Shown in pieces: positions 21,101-29,179 of a stretch of DNA of 64,000 nt. Position 1 is the first letter of the stretch. Each line of letters begins with the position of its first letter. Position numbers and translations under genes: made by a program. Source of the DNA: Bacillaceae bacterium (GTDB lineage Bacteria > Bacillota > Bacilli > Bacillales > Alkalibacillaceae); NCBI GenBank assembly GCA_017656265.1, contig JACDOD010000005.1:62001-126000 (forward strand). Direction: 5' to 3'. The notes beneath the pieces are model-generated. The model was not told the DNA's origin. It saw only the letters and a list, made by a program, of their open reading frames with translations, and searched no databases.

Positions 21101-21498
21101 AGTGGTGAATGCTGGACTGGCAAAATGTACGTTACGTTCTGCTGACTGATGATATCCTGCAAAGCTGCTGTCTGTTCATCCCTAAACTGAATACTTGATG
21201 AAAGGTTTAATAAATGCTGATAGCCTTTTATATTTTCAGCCAGCATAATGATTGGGTAAGTACTGGTCAGATCATCCGTTTGAACCATGACTTTTAGACC
21301 GATGATTGGCTTTATATCATATTTTTTGCACGTCTGATAAAACTGAACCGCTCCGTGCAAAACATTTTCATCAGTAAGGGCTATGGCGTGAAATCCCTTT
21401 GACTTCGCCCCTTTAACAAGTTTCTCGATGGTCAGGGTACTTTTCATAAAACTGTATCCGCTATGTGCCTGTAAATGAATAAATCCCACGAAAATCAC
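18124..21498 (-). CDS. dnaE: DNA polymerase III alpha subunit DnaE
   Basis: 1124 aa from a GTG start with AAGGAAG upstream. N-terminal PHP domain (HLQAHSGYSF onward), polymerase core with GPGRGSAAGSLVAYLL and the catalytic triad segment PDIDIDFSD, a helix-hairpin-helix region (VIKGVGKQAVE) and a C-terminal OB fold (about 990-1060). This is DnaE, not PolC: no exonuclease insert is present. In B. subtilis it extends primers and acts in lagging-strand synthesis. The PHP metal ligands look partly degenerate (HLQAHSG), as expected in this lineage. Confidence 0.96.
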   Translation of the reverse strand: MIFVGFIHLQAHSGYSFMKSTLTIEKLVKGAKSKGFHAIALTDENVLHGAVQFYQTCKKYDIKPIIGLKVMVQTDDLTSTYPIIMLAENIKGYQHLLNLSSSIQFRDEQTAALQDIISQQNVTYILPVQHSPLKQFLISKHFDRAEQFLLNLKNTLPADHCYLGVEDHGTEEERKVNHLVLRMIQSIPVELAAIQDVRYLDEEDAFVYDCLQSIREGRRWHPNDLQVNVKHRHLATEEEMARKFQGEFEKALNNTAIIADRCEVELSFGRHLLPAFPVPEEGVTSDEYLEALCRKQAAKKYESPSPKVFERLEYELNVIKNMNFSDYFLIVWDFMQFARKVNILTGPGRGSAAGSLVAYLLDITEVDPLQYNLLFERFLNPERTSMPDIDIDFSDHRRDEVIQYVQKKYGEDRVAQIITFGTFAARSLLRELIKTMGVNQEDARFLLKEVPVNTSSLSNVLKESSELKKYVQQSPVLTTLFKIALKLEGLPRHHSTHAAGVVISDRPLTNYVPIMPGHQEISLTQYPMNDLEALGLLKMDFLGLRNLSLIERIIKHIRDQGNPSFSIKKIPLTDQKTFELLQNGKTTGVFQLESAGMRKVLKRLKPTEFEDIVAVNALYRPGPMDFIPDYIKRKHGLEDIQYLHEHLKPILRPTFGVLIYQEQIMQIANQIAGLTLGEADILRRAVGKKQKNLMDELQEKFINGCVNNGYEPALADELFRWIIRFANYGFNRSHAVAYSMISYQLAYLKAHFPAYFFAELLSSVSHHQEKVRQYMKEAKEFSLDITPPSINHSYGKFTVEGDHKVRMALTVIKGVGKQAVEAIISARRNKPFKHLFDFCQRVPLRTVNRQVIESLILAGAFDETHKNRAELLASIDQAIEQGELFGDLASQGSLFEDELSLEVEYTRAEPFTELKQLSLEKEVLGMYVSSHPLANHRKKLRKQGVLPLHKLKNHTGKVMPSVAVVQELKVIRTKRGEPMAFVTLADETDELEGVIFPDLFRQIKQWLEEEVIVSLKGKVEIRNEQAQIIIQEAVPFQFEQLKSSPEQGIYIKLLNADERRQISLLKKAAEQYPGEVPVIVYSPKRQGMYQLDESFYLKPARECLQKLKQSFGNDRVVMKKLNKE

Positions 21499-21561
21499 GC
21501 TTTCTTCCTTATTTAAAGTTTGTCATTATTATATCTGATTCACAAAAGAGGTGAAATAAAA

Positions 21562-21590
21562 TCATATAAGAACATGCAAGCCCATAAAAT
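21562..21590 (+). promoter_or_regulatory. Possible sigma-E promoter of ytrHI
   Basis: TCATATAA, 13 bases, then CATAAAAT, close to the mother-cell sigma-E pattern (ATA-rich -35 and CATAnnnT -10), 36 bases before ytrH. YtrHI of B. subtilis belong to the sigma-E regulon. Confidence 0.4.
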
Positions 21591-21625
21591 AGATTAGAAG
21601 AAGCTTGTATAAGGGATGAGCCGAA

Positions 21626-21958
21626 ATGGACGATCGATTTGTGGTGTCATTGTTTCATTGTTTTTTTATTGCATTTGGCGTATTAACTGGTGGAGCCATA
21701 ATCGGAAGCATAGGAGCATTTGCCGCCGGGGAACCTCCGATTACCTGGATGATGCGCACAGCCAAAAGTCTCCGGATATGGGCCATTGTGGCTGCAATCG
21801 GAGGAACATTTGATGCCATTTCCAATTTTGAAAAAGGGATTTTTGAAGGATCCACAATCGATGTTTTTAAACAAATTCTATTAATTGTCACCGCTATGGG
21901 CGGAGTCAAATCTGCCATGCTATTTTTAGAATGGTTTTCCCAGGAGGAACTCACATAA
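21626..21958 (+). CDS. ytrH: YtrH, sporulation membrane protein
   Basis: 110 aa with three hydrophobic segments and the family sequence GGAIIGSIGAFAAGEPP. In B. subtilis YtrH is made in the mother cell under sigma-E and is needed for efficient sporulation with YtrI. Divergent from dnaE, as in B. subtilis. Stop overlaps the ytrI start by one base (TAATG). Confidence 0.9.
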   Translation: MDDRFVVSLFHCFFIAFGVLTGGAIIGSIGAFAAGEPPITWMMRTAKSLRIWAIVAAIGGTFDAISNFEKGIFEGSTIDVFKQILLIVTAMGGVKSAMLFLEWFSQEELT

Positions 21959-22479
21959 TGCATATTCCGGCATATTATAAGAAGAGAGAAGTACAATACT
22001 TTTTTGCTGGAGCCGTGATCGGGGGGATCATCGCCTATATTATTTTTCTGTACATGTATGGAAGTCAGACTGAACGATGGATTGAAGAAAATGTTCAGCT
22101 CCATTCAAGGATCAATGATCTTGAACGGGAAAACCAGACCTTAACAAAAGATAAAGCCAATTTAAAAAATAAAAATGAGCAGATTTTAACCATTCAAACG
22201 ATTGATGTTGAACTGATCAATGCTGAACAGCTGAAATTGGACCGATTTGTCATCTATCAGCTGACTGAAGCAGTAAAAAATGAATTGAGTTCTCTCATCG
22301 GCAAAAGCATTCAATCTGTCTCGGAAAATCAAGCACTCATCTATGCAACTATTGAAAATAAAACCTTCAAGGTGGATGATTTCGCTTATGAAGCCAAAGT
22401 CAGCAGTTTAACGATTAGCCGTACCTTACATGCTAAAATCAAGATCAGCATCTCTAAATCAAGTATGAACTTTTTTTGA
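21958..22479 (+). CDS. ytrI: YtrI, sporulation membrane protein
   Basis: 173 aa from ATG at 21958, chosen because CAGGAGGAA lies eight bases upstream; the longer reading overlaps ytrH. One membrane segment (about residues 14-33) is followed by a coiled coil (ERENQTLTKDKANLKNKNEQ) and a small C-terminal domain. Probable bitopic protein of the forespore envelope, acting with YtrH. Confidence 0.88.
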   Translation: MHIPAYYKKREVQYFFAGAVIGGIIAYIIFLYMYGSQTERWIEENVQLHSRINDLERENQTLTKDKANLKNKNEQILTIQTIDVELINAEQLKLDRFVIYQLTEAVKNELSSLIGKSIQSVSENQALIYATIENKTFKVDDFAYEAKVSSLTISRTLHAKIKISISKSSMNFF

Positions 22480-22567
22480 AAATTCGCAAAAAGACAGAAT
22501 TTTTCATAAAAAATAGGTTAAAATAAACATATAAAGAAAAAAACTTTAATCAGAAAGGGTGAGTCAT

Positions 22568-22783
22568 ATGATTATCGACAGGCATAAGCAATTGGAGGAA
22601 AAAATGGGACAATTGCAAAATGGCTATACTGCTTATGCAGAAACTGAAGAACTCATCCGACTACTTAAAAGACGTCTGCAAAAACAAGATATGAATGTAT
22701 TAATGGATCATACAGATAATGGTGTCTGGTTTATACCAATTAAAGAAGGAGAAATGGAGCAAGAAAACCAGCAATTGCTTTGA
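22568..22783 (+). CDS. Small conserved-looking protein, unknown function
   Basis: 71 aa from ATG at 22568 with AAAGGGTGAG upstream. Charged N-terminal helix (IIDRHKQLEEKMGQLQ) and a C-terminal strand region (DHTDNGVWFIPIKEGE). No membrane segment or signal peptide. Sits 88 bases after ytrI and before a family B repeat. The good ribosome site and codon use support it as a gene; the product is not recognised. Confidence 0.65.
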   Translation: MIIDRHKQLEEKMGQLQNGYTAYAETEELIRLLKRRLQKQDMNVLMDHTDNGVWFIPIKEGEMEQENQQLL

Positions 22784-22844
22784 ACAGCATGGATTGGATG
22801 ATAAAAAGAAAACTTGTTGTCCTGTTCTACCCGCTCATGGAAAG

Positions 22845-22940
22845 AGGCTGGGACAAAACTGCATAAAGTATTATGGACAATCCGAATGATATTCAGCATT
22901 CTGAATGAGTTCGGATATTTTTTATACTAAGTCCCAGCCT
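22845..22940. repeat. Family B terminator-like repeat, copy 2
   Basis: Outer arms AGGCTGGGAC (22845-22854) and GTCCCAGCCT (22931-22940) enclose a weaker inner TCCGAA/TTCGGA stem and a T-run. It lies between the convergent genes at 22783 and 22955. This copy shows the full nested structure. Confidence 0.85.
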
Positions 22941-22954
22941 TAATTTGTTTATTT

Positions 22955-23911
22955 TCATTCATTTTCCTGGTTAAAATGTTTGCATGCTTGCTCTAAATCT
23001 TGAATGACTTCCTCTGCTTCTTCCCATTTTGTAATAGAAGCCCCTGCGGCCATTGGATGTCCGCCACCATTATAATGGGCAGCAATCTCATTGACAACCG
23101 GCCCTTTAGAACGAAGACGTACTCTGATCACATCCGGTTCCTCTACAAAAAACACCCAGGCGATAATACCTTCAATATCACCGAGCAGTCCTACGAGCTG
23201 TGAAGTTTCTTCAGATGAAACCCCATATTCATCCAGTACATTTTTTGTAATTTTCACCGAACTTAATCCGTTTTCTGAAACTGTGAAATTTTGCAGAATA
23301 AATCCCTTCAGGCGGGCGATATTGTGTTTAGTGTTATATAACTGATTATACAGTTCTTTACGGTCAAAATCATATTGGACCAATTCAGCAGCATATTGAA
23401 ACGTTTTAGGGGTGGTGCTTGGAAATAAAAAGCGCCCGGTATCTCCTACAATTCCTGCATAAATCAGCCGGGCAGCCCGGTCATTTAATGTGAGTCCCTC
23501 TTCTCTTCCGGCAAGGTATAATTCATAAATCATCTCACTTACTGAGGAGGCAGACGTATCCACCCACATAACATCTCCATATGGATCTACATTGGGATGA
23601 TGATCAATTTTAATTAAACACTTCCCTCTGTTAAATCGTTCATCACAAATTCTCTCCTGATTGGCTGTGTCACAGACAATAACCAGTGCATCTTCATACA
23701 CCTCATCTCCGATATCATCCAACTCAGTAAGAAAACGCAAGGACGGATCCTCTTTTCCCACTATGTAAACCCTTTTATCCGGAAAAGATGACTTAATTAT
23801 CTCAGCGAGTCCTGCCTGGGAGCCATATGCATCCGGATCCGGGCGGACATGACGATGAATAATAATGGTATCAAATTCTTGAATCTTTGATATAATTTCC
23901 TTTTTTGACAT
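22955..23911 (-). CDS. nrnA: NrnA, bifunctional oligoribonuclease / pAp phosphatase
   Basis: 318 aa from ATG at 23911; this start aligns with B. subtilis NrnA, though the ribosome site is modest and a GTG six codons earlier is possible. DHH phosphoesterase signatures are seen: HRHVRPDPDAYGSQ, VCDTAN, the DHH triad at 103-105, and GGGHPMAAGAS in the DHHA1 domain. It degrades 2-5 nt RNAs and dephosphorylates pAp. Position between ytrI and ytpI is as in B. subtilis (ytqI), but here it is inverted relative to ytrHI. Confidence 0.93.
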   Translation of the reverse strand: MSKKEIISKIQEFDTIIIHRHVRPDPDAYGSQAGLAEIIKSSFPDKRVYIVGKEDPSLRFLTELDDIGDEVYEDALVIVCDTANQERICDERFNRGKCLIKIDHHPNVDPYGDVMWVDTSASSVSEMIYELYLAGREEGLTLNDRAARLIYAGIVGDTGRFLFPSTTPKTFQYAAELVQYDFDRKELYNQLYNTKHNIARLKGFILQNFTVSENGLSSVKITKNVLDEYGVSSEETSQLVGLLGDIEGIIAWVFFVEEPDVIRVRLRSKGPVVNEIAAHYNGGGHPMAAGASITKWEEAEEVIQDLEQACKHFNQENE

Positions 23912-24039
23912 AAAAAAACTACGCCTCACTTCCCATATTTATACTTTGTATCTTAATATATTTATCAATCGGTAGCAAAAAAAATAAAGAACCTGTACAA
24001 TAGTAAAGGAAATTTGAAAGTGATTGGAGACGTTTGAAA

Positions 24040-24330
24040 ATGATTATTTTGCCAATTATTGTAGCAGTTTCCCTGATTCTGTACATTTACTTTAAAGTGA
24101 AAATTTTGACCTTAAAAGACCCGACATCCATGCACTATACGAACGCAAAAGCAAAAATCGCTCTCGGTTCTTTTGTCTTCTTTTTCGGGATTTATCAATA
24201 TTTTATTTTTGACGGAGCCTTTTCACTTGCAGTTGGACTGATATTTCTATTTATCGGAGGATTACAGGGGTATTATGGAGCAAAACTCCTTAAACATTTT
24301 AAACAGGAATTGTCATCTGAAAAAGGATGA
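24040..24330 (+). CDS. ytpI: YtpI family membrane protein
   Basis: 96 aa from ATG at 24040 (a TTG two codons earlier is an alternative). Three hydrophobic stretches and the segment ALGSFVFFFGIYQYF fit YtpI. Function unknown. Its stop abuts family B repeat copy 3. Confidence 0.82.
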   Translation: MIILPIIVAVSLILYIYFKVKILTLKDPTSMHYTNAKAKIALGSFVFFFGIYQYFIFDGAFSLAVGLIFLFIGGLQGYYGAKLLKHFKQELSSEKG

Positions 24331-24408
24331 AAAGGCCGGGACAAAACTGCATAAGCTCATAAAATATCCGAACTACATTCAACAGTCTGAACTAGTTCGG
24401 ATATTTTT
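24330..24408. repeat. Family B terminator-like repeat, copy 3
   Basis: Leader GGCCGGGACAAAACTGC then arms AAAATATCCGAACTA and TAGTTCGGATATTTT. It starts at the last base of the ytpI stop and lies between convergent ytpI and ytoI. Confidence 0.85.
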
Positions 24409-24509
24409 ACATCGTTAAAATGTTTTACTTTTCGGAAGTAGAGACCTCAACTACCTGGACAACTCAGCTTACAGGAATAAATTTGAGCCTTGTATGGTAC
24501 GGCCTGTTA

Positions 24510-25817
24510 TCATCTGTCAATAAATTGAACCATCAGAAATGCTTTGCCTACCAGTGACTCATTCGTGTAAACTTCAACATCTACTTTGGCAACCTTTCGT
24601 CCTACCTCAAGGATTTTAGGTTTTATCGCAATTTCACTTCCAAGTTGTACAGGCTTCATAAAGTATATGGAAAGATTCTCTACGACGAGATCACCTTTTT
24701 TGTATTTTCTCAATAATCGTTTTCCTGATTCCACCACTAAAGATGTAAATACACCGTATGATAAGGTTCCCAGATGATTGGTCATCTGCGGCGTGACTTC
24801 TGAACGGTATTCCGGGTCTGTATCCGTGAGTACTTCAATCTGATTGGACACGATATCATCAATGGTCTCCCCAACCTGTGGCTGCCTTTGAATATGCTGC
24901 AGCGCTTTAATGACATCCTGCCTGGATATAACCCCCTGAAATTTATATTGATTGTCAATGACCGGTAACAGTTCAATGCCTTCCCAGACCATGGTATGGG
25001 CAGCATTGGCCAATGACGTTTTAGTCTGAACCGTAATCGGATTCCTCGTCATCACCTTTTCAATTGGCAGCAGGTTATCTTTTCCAATGACATCCTTTGA
25101 CGTAACCATTCCGACAACTCTGCGGTTTTCATCAATTACCGGATATCGGCTGTGTCCCGTCTGTTCATTTAATTCATGCCATTTTTTTACCGTATCCTGT
25201 GTAGTCAAATAATACGTTTGTTCAAACGGGATAAATATATCATCGACAATAATAATTTCTTTTTTAATGAGCTGGTCATAAATTGCCCGATTAATCATGG
25301 CGGCAACGGTAAACGTATCATAACTGGATGAAATAATAGGAAGTTTCTTCTCATCGGCCAGCTGTTTTACATGTTCTTCTGTGTCAAACCCCCCGGTAAT
25401 AAGCACTGCTGCACCAGTCTGAAGGGCAAGCTCCTGGGCCCGTACACGGTTACCCACGATTAACAGTGAACCTGCTTCGGTATAACGCATCATGTCATCA
25501 ACCTGCATGGCTCCGATTACAAATTTGCTTAAGGTTTTGTACAGGCCTTCCCGCCCGCCAAGAACCTGTCCATCAACAATGTTGACTATTTCAGCAAATG
25601 TGAGCTTTTCAATATTTTCTTTTTTCTTTTTCTCAATACGAATCGTTCCGACCCGTTCTATTGTACTGACTAATCCGATGTTTTCTGCTTCTTTAATGGC
25701 ACGGTAAGCGGTTCCTTCGCTTACGTTGAGTTCTTTTGCAATCTGTCTTACCGAGATTTTGCTTCCTATATCTAATGATTCAATGTGCTGTAAAATCTGT
25801 TCATGTTTTGTCGCCAC
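24510..25817 (-). CDS. ytoI: YtoI, HTH-DRTGG-CBS-hotdog protein
   Basis: 435 aa from a GTG start. Domains in order: winged helix (about 1-60, VRQIAKELNVSEGTAYRAIK), DRTGG domain (about 75-185), CBS pair (about 195-310, with VIGKDNLLPIEKVMTRNP) and a hotdog-fold domain (about 325-435). CBS pairs usually bind adenine nucleotides; the combination suggests a nucleotide- or acyl-CoA-sensing regulator, but no target is known. Confidence 0.9.
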   Translation of the reverse strand: MATKHEQILQHIESLDIGSKISVRQIAKELNVSEGTAYRAIKEAENIGLVSTIERVGTIRIEKKKKENIEKLTFAEIVNIVDGQVLGGREGLYKTLSKFVIGAMQVDDMMRYTEAGSLLIVGNRVRAQELALQTGAAVLITGGFDTEEHVKQLADEKKLPIISSSYDTFTVAAMINRAIYDQLIKKEIIIVDDIFIPFEQTYYLTTQDTVKKWHELNEQTGHSRYPVIDENRRVVGMVTSKDVIGKDNLLPIEKVMTRNPITVQTKTSLANAAHTMVWEGIELLPVIDNQYKFQGVISRQDVIKALQHIQRQPQVGETIDDIVSNQIEVLTDTDPEYRSEVTPQMTNHLGTLSYGVFTSLVVESGKRLLRKYKKGDLVVENLSIYFMKPVQLGSEIAIKPKILEVGRKVAKVDVEVYTNESLVGKAFLMVQFIDR

Positions 25818-25884
25818 TATAGCTCACCAATCTTTCAAATTATGACTAGTTATACCTTTATTATACATTTGACAGACCAAAGCT

Positions 25885-26112
25885 TCAATTTTGCCTTTGA
25901 ACAGATTTTTTTCCCTGATCGGCAGGCAGCTGGGTTGCTGAAGAAATCCGCAGTAATCTGGCTAAATTGGCCCCAATGATGAAAAAGAAAAAGATGAACC
26001 AGCTTGCCCAGAAAACTCCCTCTAAAAAAGAATCATACTGCCTGGCTTCTGGAAGGGCAAAATACATTAAATAAAGCGCAAACATCAGATGAAACAGAGC
26101 ATACCTTCTCAC
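25885..26112 (-). CDS. Small membrane protein, unknown
   Basis: 75 aa from a GTG start with AGGAGGTG upstream. Two hydrophobic segments (about 5-21 and 32-52) and a basic, hydrophilic C-terminus. 67 bases upstream of ytoI on the same strand, so possibly co-transcribed with it. Not recognised. Confidence 0.65.
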   Translation of the reverse strand: MRRYALFHLMFALYLMYFALPEARQYDSFLEGVFWASWFIFFFFIIGANLARLLRISSATQLPADQGKKSVQRQN

Positions 26113-26234
26113 GACAGCACCTCCTCCATTCTAATCATCCAGTCTTTCTATTGTTAAATGTATGATGATGCTGTCCTGTCCATACATGCCTTTAAAAGCT
26201 TTATGTCTAGAAAGGAAAGATCGAAAACATCAAA

Positions 26235-26278
26235 AGAGGCTGTCCCGCAGGTCGCATACCGACTTTGAGACAGCCTCT
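26235..26278. terminator. Family C bidirectional terminator, copy 1
   Basis: Arms AGAGGCTGTC and GACAGCCTCT enclose an inner GTCG/CGAC hairpin. Related in sequence and layout to 62988-63033. It ends ytkL transcription on the minus strand. Confidence 0.85.
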
Positions 26279-26288
26279 GTTTATTCAG

Positions 26289-26972
26289 TTAAAGTTCTAT
26301 TGCATCACCCGGGTTCATGATTTTGCCAACACCTGGCTTTAATTGGCTGACAAAACTTTCAGGATCCTGCTCGATGACCGGGAATGTATTGTAATGAATC
26401 GGCACAACTTGTTTAGCCTGTATCCACTCAGCAGCCAGAACCGCATCTTCAGGTCCCATCGTAAAGTTATCTCCGATTGGCAGGAAAGCGAGGTCAATAT
26501 CATTGAGCTGACCGATTAATTTTAAATCGGAGAACAAACCAGTATCTCCTGCATGGTATACGGTTTTGCCTTCAGCTTTAAATAAAATTCCACCAGGCAT
26601 ACCCGTATAAACAATATTTTGATTGTCTTCTTCTACATAGCTGGAGCCGTGAAACGCCTGCGTGAATTTTACCGTTCCAAAATCAAACGTATGGCTTCCA
26701 CCAATATGCATCGGGTGGGTGTTCAATCCTTTAAAACTTAAGTATACAGCCAATTCATTAGGGGCTACCACAAGGGCGTCATTACGCTTTGCAATCGAAA
26801 CCGTATCACCTACATGATCATTATGGCCATGGGTCAGTAAAATGACATCTGCTCTAACTTCATTTGCGTTTAAATCACAATTCTCATTTCCATTAATAAA
26901 TGGGTCAATTAAAATGACTTTGCCCCCTGTTTCGATTTTAACAACAGAATGTCCATGAAAGGAAACCTTCAT
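26289..26972 (-). CDS. ytkL: UPF0173 metal-dependent hydrolase YtkL
   Basis: 227 aa. Metallo-beta-lactamase fold with [11 protein letters not shown] (metal ligands), [10 protein letters not shown] and [11 protein letters not shown]. Begins [14 protein letters not shown] as UPF0173 proteins do. Natural substrate unknown. ATG with GAGGAGC upstream. In B. subtilis it also follows ytoI. Confidence 0.92.
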   Translation of the reverse strand: MKVSFHGHSVVKIETGGKVILIDPFINGNENCDLNANEVRADVILLTHGHNDHVGDTVSIAKRNDALVVAPNELAVYLSFKGLNTHPMHIGGSHTFDFGTVKFTQAFHGSSYVEEDNQNIVYTGMPGGILFKAEGKTVYHAGDTGLFSDLKLIGQLNDIDLAFLPIGDNFTMGPEDAVLAAEWIQAKQVVPIHYNTFPVIEQDPESFVSQLKPGVGKIMNPGDAIEL

Positions 26973-27036
26973 GTTATCGCTCCTCCCTCAAATCATTCTT
27001 CTGTTTTATGTTTCGATATAAGAATGTATAAATCCT

Positions 27037-28608
27037 TTAATAGTTTATCCATGCTTTTTCATATTTTTCAATAAGGTGAGGGTCAATTAAGGTATTCGGT
27101 TTTAATATAACCCTCTTATCCCCTGCAAAGATCACATCATCTTCATCCTTGCCGAATTCAGTTAGTCCCTCTAGCATTTTGGAAGTTAAATAACGGGTTG
27201 GTACATCGATGGATAAATCTTCGATAACAATGGGATCTCTGCTTGCCATAACAAATCCCCAGTTGCCGAAGCTGGGTATATCTACGTGAAAATTTTCTGT
27301 ATAAAGTCCTGTTGATTCAATCGTTCTGGAAATGGTCCAGTATACTTCTGTCGCAAAAACCGGACTGGTGGATTGAACCATTATAGCTCCACCTGGTTTT
27401 AAGCGGTTTCGAAGCAGGGAATAGAACTCTTTCGTATACAGTTTGTTTAAGCTTTCATTATTCGGATCAGGCAAGTCAACGAGGATCACATCAAACCACT
27501 GCTCCGTATGTTCCATAAATTCATATGCATCCTGATGAAGAACATGAACCCTGGAATCCAGGAGGGATCCTTCATTTAATTCGAGAAGGTGGTGGGTGCT
27601 GACAGCCAGATTGACAACGGCAGGGTCCAGATCAACCAGTGTAATGTTTTTGACATCGTCATATTTCAGCAGTTCCCTTACAGCCAGACCATCCCCGCCG
27701 CCAAGAACCAGCACTTCATCATGTTTTCTGGCATATGCCATGGCTGGATGCACCAGCACCTCGTGATACCGATATTCATCTGTGGAACTAAATTGAAGAG
27801 AGCCATCCAAATACATTCGAGTATCTCCCTGTTCTTTTGTCAAAATAATTTTTTGATATTTTGATTCTTTCATATAAATAATGGGGTCCCGATACAGTTT
27901 TTGTTCAAAGGAAAAGGCCATTTTCTCGCCAAAGAACAACCCGCCAAGCAGCAAAACTCCTATTATGCCTCCTATGGCTCCATGAAATTTCCACGCTTTC
28001 ACTTCATCCCGAAACAAAAACAGGACCCAAATAGCAACACCCAGATTAATCAAGCCTACAAAAAAGGCGCTTTTCACCATGCCAAGCTGCGGACGAAGCA
28101 GATATACAAATAACAGCCCACCAATTAAGCCCCCGGCATAGTCAGAAAAGAGAACCCTTGCTGTACTCTTATTTAACGCTACCCCAAGTTCATTCGCTTT
28201 CCGTATCAGGACAGGCAATTCTACTCCAGTCAGGGCTCCAATCACAAAAGTAATCATATATAAAAACAAAGCATCAGAACCAGAAGGCAAATAGGCCGTA
28301 ACACCAAACATGACAAAACTCGAAAATCCGCCAATAATAGCAACTGAAAACTCAATCCAGATAAATGATAAAATCAAGTTTTTTAATATACGCTCACTCA
28401 GACTTGCTCCTACACCCATACCTGTTAAAAACAAAGATATTGTCAGCGTATACTGCTTGACCCCATCTCCTAAAATATAAGATCCAAGTGCTCCGAACAA
28501 AACTTCAAAGATAATTCCGCAAATGGACACAATTCCAGAAGCCCAGTAGATCATATTGCTCTTCTTTTCAGGGTTTAATTCCAAAACCATCACTCCATAG
28601 TACGCCAT
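27037..28608 (-). CDS. Membrane-anchored spermidine-synthase-like aminopropyltransferase
   Basis: About 523 aa. Residues about 20-225 hold roughly seven membrane segments; the C-terminal half is a SpeE-like Rossmann domain with LQFSSTDEYRYHE, LVLGGGDGLAVRE and VDLPDPNNE. The usual SpeE motifs Q, D and YHE, the GGGDG decarboxy-SAM loop and the catalytic-site Asp are kept, but VDSTDP becomes VDLPDP and the VEID strand becomes VDLD. The acceptor amine is unknown; no speD or speA lies nearby. It follows DUF350 in the pspA cluster but after a hairpin. Start uncertain: TTG at 28584 has GGAG at better spacing than the longest reading. Confidence 0.82.
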   Translation of the reverse strand: MAYYGVMVLELNPEKKSNMIYWASGIVSICGIIFEVLFGALGSYILGDGVKQYTLTISLFLTGMGVGASLSERILKNLILSFIWIEFSVAIIGGFSSFVMFGVTAYLPSGSDALFLYMITFVIGALTGVELPVLIRKANELGVALNKSTARVLFSDYAGGLIGGLLFVYLLRPQLGMVKSAFFVGLINLGVAIWVLFLFRDEVKAWKFHGAIGGIIGVLLLGGLFFGEKMAFSFEQKLYRDPIIYMKESKYQKIILTKEQGDTRMYLDGSLQFSSTDEYRYHEVLVHPAMAYARKHDEVLVLGGGDGLAVRELLKYDDVKNITLVDLDPAVVNLAVSTHHLLELNEGSLLDSRVHVLHQDAYEFMEHTEQWFDVILVDLPDPNNESLNKLYTKEFYSLLRNRLKPGGAIMVQSTSPVFATEVYWTISRTIESTGLYTENFHVDIPSFGNWGFVMASRDPIVIEDLSIDVPTRYLTSKMLEGLTEFGKDEDDVIFAGDKRVILKPNTLIDPHLIEKYEKAWINY

Positions 28609-28729
28609 TCGTCACATCATGTTTTAAGATGGATGATAAAAAAGGCTTGCTACTGAACGCTCTTGTATGAAAGCCCAACAAAATATGGGATACGCTATTA
28701 TGAAAGCTGAAATAGGGGGAAGATGAAGA

Positions 28730-28761
28730 GAATCCTTGCCTCAGACTCCAGGCAAGGATTC
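28730..28761 (-). terminator. Hairpin between DUF350 and the SpeE-like gene
   Basis: Perfect arms GAATCCTTGCCT and AGGCAAGGATTC with an eight-base loop, seven bases after the DUF350 stop. No T-run follows, so attenuation or mRNA end protection is as likely as termination. Confidence 0.6.
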
Positions 28762-28768
28762 GGCAAAT

Positions 28769-29164
28769 TTATGTAATCGAAGCACCGACTACAAACGCAA
28801 GACCGATAGAAACAGAGAGTGCTACTATGCCAACAGCTACATTTCCTTCTTTCAGCTTCTCTTCAACTGAAAACTTGCGGGTGAATAATTCAAACACAAA
28901 GTAAGACAGAATCTGTAATACGACCCCATATCCGCCCCAGATCAGAACTTCCACCAGGTTAGTGCTGTGATAAATGGCAAAAGATAAAATAATTCCAATA
29001 CCAATAACTTTTCCTGCAATGGATAATGCAACAGCTGTGTTTCCCTTTGAAATTTCTTCCCAATCTTTATATTTTGTCGTCACCAATTCAAATATAAACA
29101 GCCCTGCAACAATAACCAAAATGGAAATGATAAAGAATAAAAACGTGCTCACAAATGGTTCCAT
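28769..29164 (-). CDS. DUF350 membrane protein
   Basis: 131 aa, four predicted membrane helices in two similar halves; each half ends with a motif of the type FELVTTKYKDWEEISKGNTAVA / FELFTRKFSVEEKLKEGNVAVG (about 25-47 and 90-112), showing an internal duplication typical of DUF350. Related to YjfL of the E. coli yjfIJKLMC cluster, where it also travels with a PspA homologue. Function unknown. 15 bases after DUF4247, with AAGGAGG before the ATG. Confidence 0.85.
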   Translation of the reverse strand: MEPFVSTFLFFIISILVIVAGLFIFELVTTKYKDWEEISKGNTAVALSIAGKVIGIGIILSFAIYHSTNLVEVLIWGGYGVVLQILSYFVFELFTRKFSVEEKLKEGNVAVGIVALSVSIGLAFVVGASIT

Positions 29165-29179
29165 TTTAACAACCTCCTT

